Positions 6,091 to 7,119 of a stretch of DNA of 7,119 nt are shown here, in pieces (positions within the stretch are counted from its first letter, which is position 1; each line of letters starts with the position of its first letter). A program made the translations under genes and the position numbers. The notes below the pieces were generated by a model that saw nothing but the letters and a program-made list of their open reading frames with translations, searched no databases and was not told the origin of the DNA. Source of the DNA: Smithella sp. UBA2180 (GTDB taxonomy: Bacteria; Desulfobacterota; Syntrophia; Syntrophales; Smithellaceae); contig DCVU01000153.1 of assembly GCA_002327415.1 (NCBI GenBank), positions 4,852 through 11,970 of the forward strand. Reading direction: 5' to 3'.

Positions 6091-6714
6091 ATGGCAGTTG
6101 CGGATGTTTTTGATATTGAGAAGAAAAAAGTTGCGCAAATTGATTTGAATGACACTGTATTTGGCGCTGAAGTCAATGACGCTGTTATATACGATGTGAT
6201 TAAAATGCAATTGGCGTCGCGCCGAAGCGGCACTGCTTCCACTAAAACGAGAAGTGATGTCCGTGGTGGCGGGAAAAAGCCCTGGCGCCAGAAGGGAACA
6301 GGCCGGGCTAGAGCGGGAACCTCGAGATCGCCTATTTGGCGTAGTGGAGGGACTGTTTTCGGACCGCATCCTCGAGATTACTCTTATAACATACCTAAGA
6401 AAGTACGTAGAAAAGCGATAATATGCGCGCTGAGTATGAAATTAAAAGAAAATAAGATGGTGATCCTGAAAGATTTTCCGATGGATAAAATAAGTACGCA
6501 CATATTTAAGGGTGTTGTTGATCTATTCAGCTTTAAGAAAGCGCTGTTTGTTATAGATGAAAACAATGAAGTCTTGCTAAAATCATCGCGGAATATAAAA
6601 AACGTTAAGATGATCAGATCGGAGGGTATTAATGTTTATGATATTCTTAATCATGAGCATTTAATCCTTCTTGAACCCTCTGTGAAGAAAATTGAGGGAG
6701 CATTGTTGGCATAA
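6091..6714 (+). CDS. rplD: 50S ribosomal protein L4
   Basis: Primary 23S rRNA-binding protein lining the exit tunnel; in E. coli it also represses the S10 operon. The preferred start is ATG 6091 (MAVADVFDIEKKK, 207 residues) rather than ATG 6085: GGAG at 6079-6082 is eight bases from 6091 but only two from 6085, and family members usually begin MAVVDVY-like. The extended tunnel loop is about residues 42-77 and contains GGGKKPWRQKGTGRARAG (59-76); Lys63, a macrolide-resistance position, is wild type. The C-terminal Rossmann-like domain is complete to KKIEGALLA. It is 21 bases from rplC, and its stop overlaps the rplW start by one base (TAATG). Confidence 0.97.
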   Translation: MAVADVFDIEKKKVAQIDLNDTVFGAEVNDAVIYDVIKMQLASRRSGTASTKTRSDVRGGGKKPWRQKGTGRARAGTSRSPIWRSGGTVFGPHPRDYSYNIPKKVRRKAIICALSMKLKENKMVILKDFPMDKISTHIFKGVVDLFSFKKALFVIDENNEVLLKSSRNIKNVKMIRSEGINVYDILNHEHLILLEPSVKKIEGALLA

Positions 6715-7001
6715 TGGAAATACATCAAATTATTAAAAAAATACTAGTTACAGAAAAAAGCACTACAGCGCGGGATGAATCGAATAAATATTTTTTCGAA
6801 GTCGATCGCAAAGCAAATAAAGTTGAAATCAGCAAAGCAGTGGAGAAACTGTTTAAAGTCAAGGTTGCTGATGTTCGTGTTATAAATGTTTTAGGAAAAA
6901 AGAAGAGGCTTGGCCGGATTGTGGGACAAAAGAGTTCCTGGAAAAAAGCAATAGTGACTTTAGCTGCCGGCAATCGTATTGAAATTGCTGAAGGTGTATA
7001 A
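6714..7001 (+). CDS. rplW: 50S ribosomal protein L23
   Basis: 23S rRNA-binding protein at the tunnel exit and docking site for trigger factor and SRP. The 95 residues are near the usual 95-100. IIKKILVTEKST (6-17) is the family signature; Glu14 aligns with E. coli Glu18, which contacts trigger factor. KVEISKAVEKLFKVKVADV and the basic loop GKKKRLGRIVGQKSSWKKA are also typical. The A of the rplD stop TAA is the A of this ATG. The nearest Shine-Dalgarno-like stretch, GGGAG at 6696-6700, is 13 bases away and poor in position, so translational coupling to rplD is likely. This would help keep L4 and L23 equal. Confidence 0.97.
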   Translation: MEIHQIIKKILVTEKSTTARDESNKYFFEVDRKANKVEISKAVEKLFKVKVADVRVINVLGKKKRLGRIVGQKSSWKKAIVTLAAGNRIEIAEGV

Positions 7002-7024
7002 GAACTAGTTTAAGGATTAGGCTA

Positions 7025-7119
7025 ATGGGAATTATTAAATATAAACCAACATCACCGGGTAGAAGATTTCAGAGCGTTTCTGATTTTGCAGAGATTACAT
7101 CTTCTGAACCGGTAAAAAG
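7025..7119 (+). CDS. rplB: 50S ribosomal protein L2 (3' end missing)
   Basis: Only 31 full codons are present before the window ends. The translation MGIIKYKPTSPGRRFQSVSD is the classic L2 N-terminus, followed by FAEITSSEPVKK. L2 binds 23S rRNA and is needed for subunit joining and peptidyl transfer; the full protein is normally about 275 residues. AAGGA at 7012-7016, eight bases before the ATG, is a good ribosome binding site. The gap to rplW is 23 bases with no terminator, as expected in the S10 operon, and rpsS is the likely next gene after rplB. Confidence 0.97.
   Translation, partial: MGIIKYKPTSPGRRFQSVSDFAEITSSEPVK

Noticed and set aside
1..7119. Previously undescribed system, mobile element or defence locus
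   Set aside because: All long frames on the + strand are universal transcription or translation genes in near-canonical order, and gaps total only a few hundred bases with no room for an extra gene.

Overview
The window is a stretch of bacterial chromosome holding the end of the RNA polymerase operon, a compact str-type block and the start of the S10 operon, all on the + strand: rpoC (5' end missing), rpsL, rpsG, tuf, rpsJ, rplC, rplD, rplW and the first 31 codons of rplB. All nine are housekeeping genes with intact family motifs. I see no mobile element, CRISPR array, tRNA, rRNA or accessory gene, and no convincing rho-independent terminator.

Organism: RpoC carries a large insertion (about 185 residues) after the trigger loop, like the proteobacterial SI3. 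With the AT-leaning composition, the gene order and the look of EF-Tu and the ribosomal proteins, this points to a Gram-negative of the former Deltaproteobacteria (Desulfobacterota-like, perhaps Syntrophia-related). This is a judgement by eye with low to moderate confidence.

Layout: 1-2772 is the catalytic and C-terminal two thirds of RpoC. The 106-base gap at 2773-2878 has promoter-like hexamers, a palindrome and a possible leader hairpin before rpsL. The rpsL-rpsG gap is 24 bases. rpsG is followed directly by tuf after 66 bases, so fusA (EF-G), usual between them, is absent. tuf and rpsJ are 25 bases apart. The rpsJ-rplC gap (97 bases) is the most structured non-coding stretch, with two mutually exclusive hairpins and a 14-base AT palindrome. 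rplC, rplD, rplW and rplB then follow with gaps of 21 bases, a 1-base overlap and 23 bases.

Together the genes make a polymerase subunit, the decoding-centre proteins S12 and S7, the aminoacyl-tRNA carrier EF-Tu, S10/NusE, and the early-assembling 50S proteins L3, L4, L23 and L2. Joint transcription would tie polymerase, ribosome and elongation-factor supply to growth.

I found no novel system. The points worth a second look are the missing fusA, a sharp codon-composition change inside rpsG, and possible RNA regulatory structures before rpsL and rplC.
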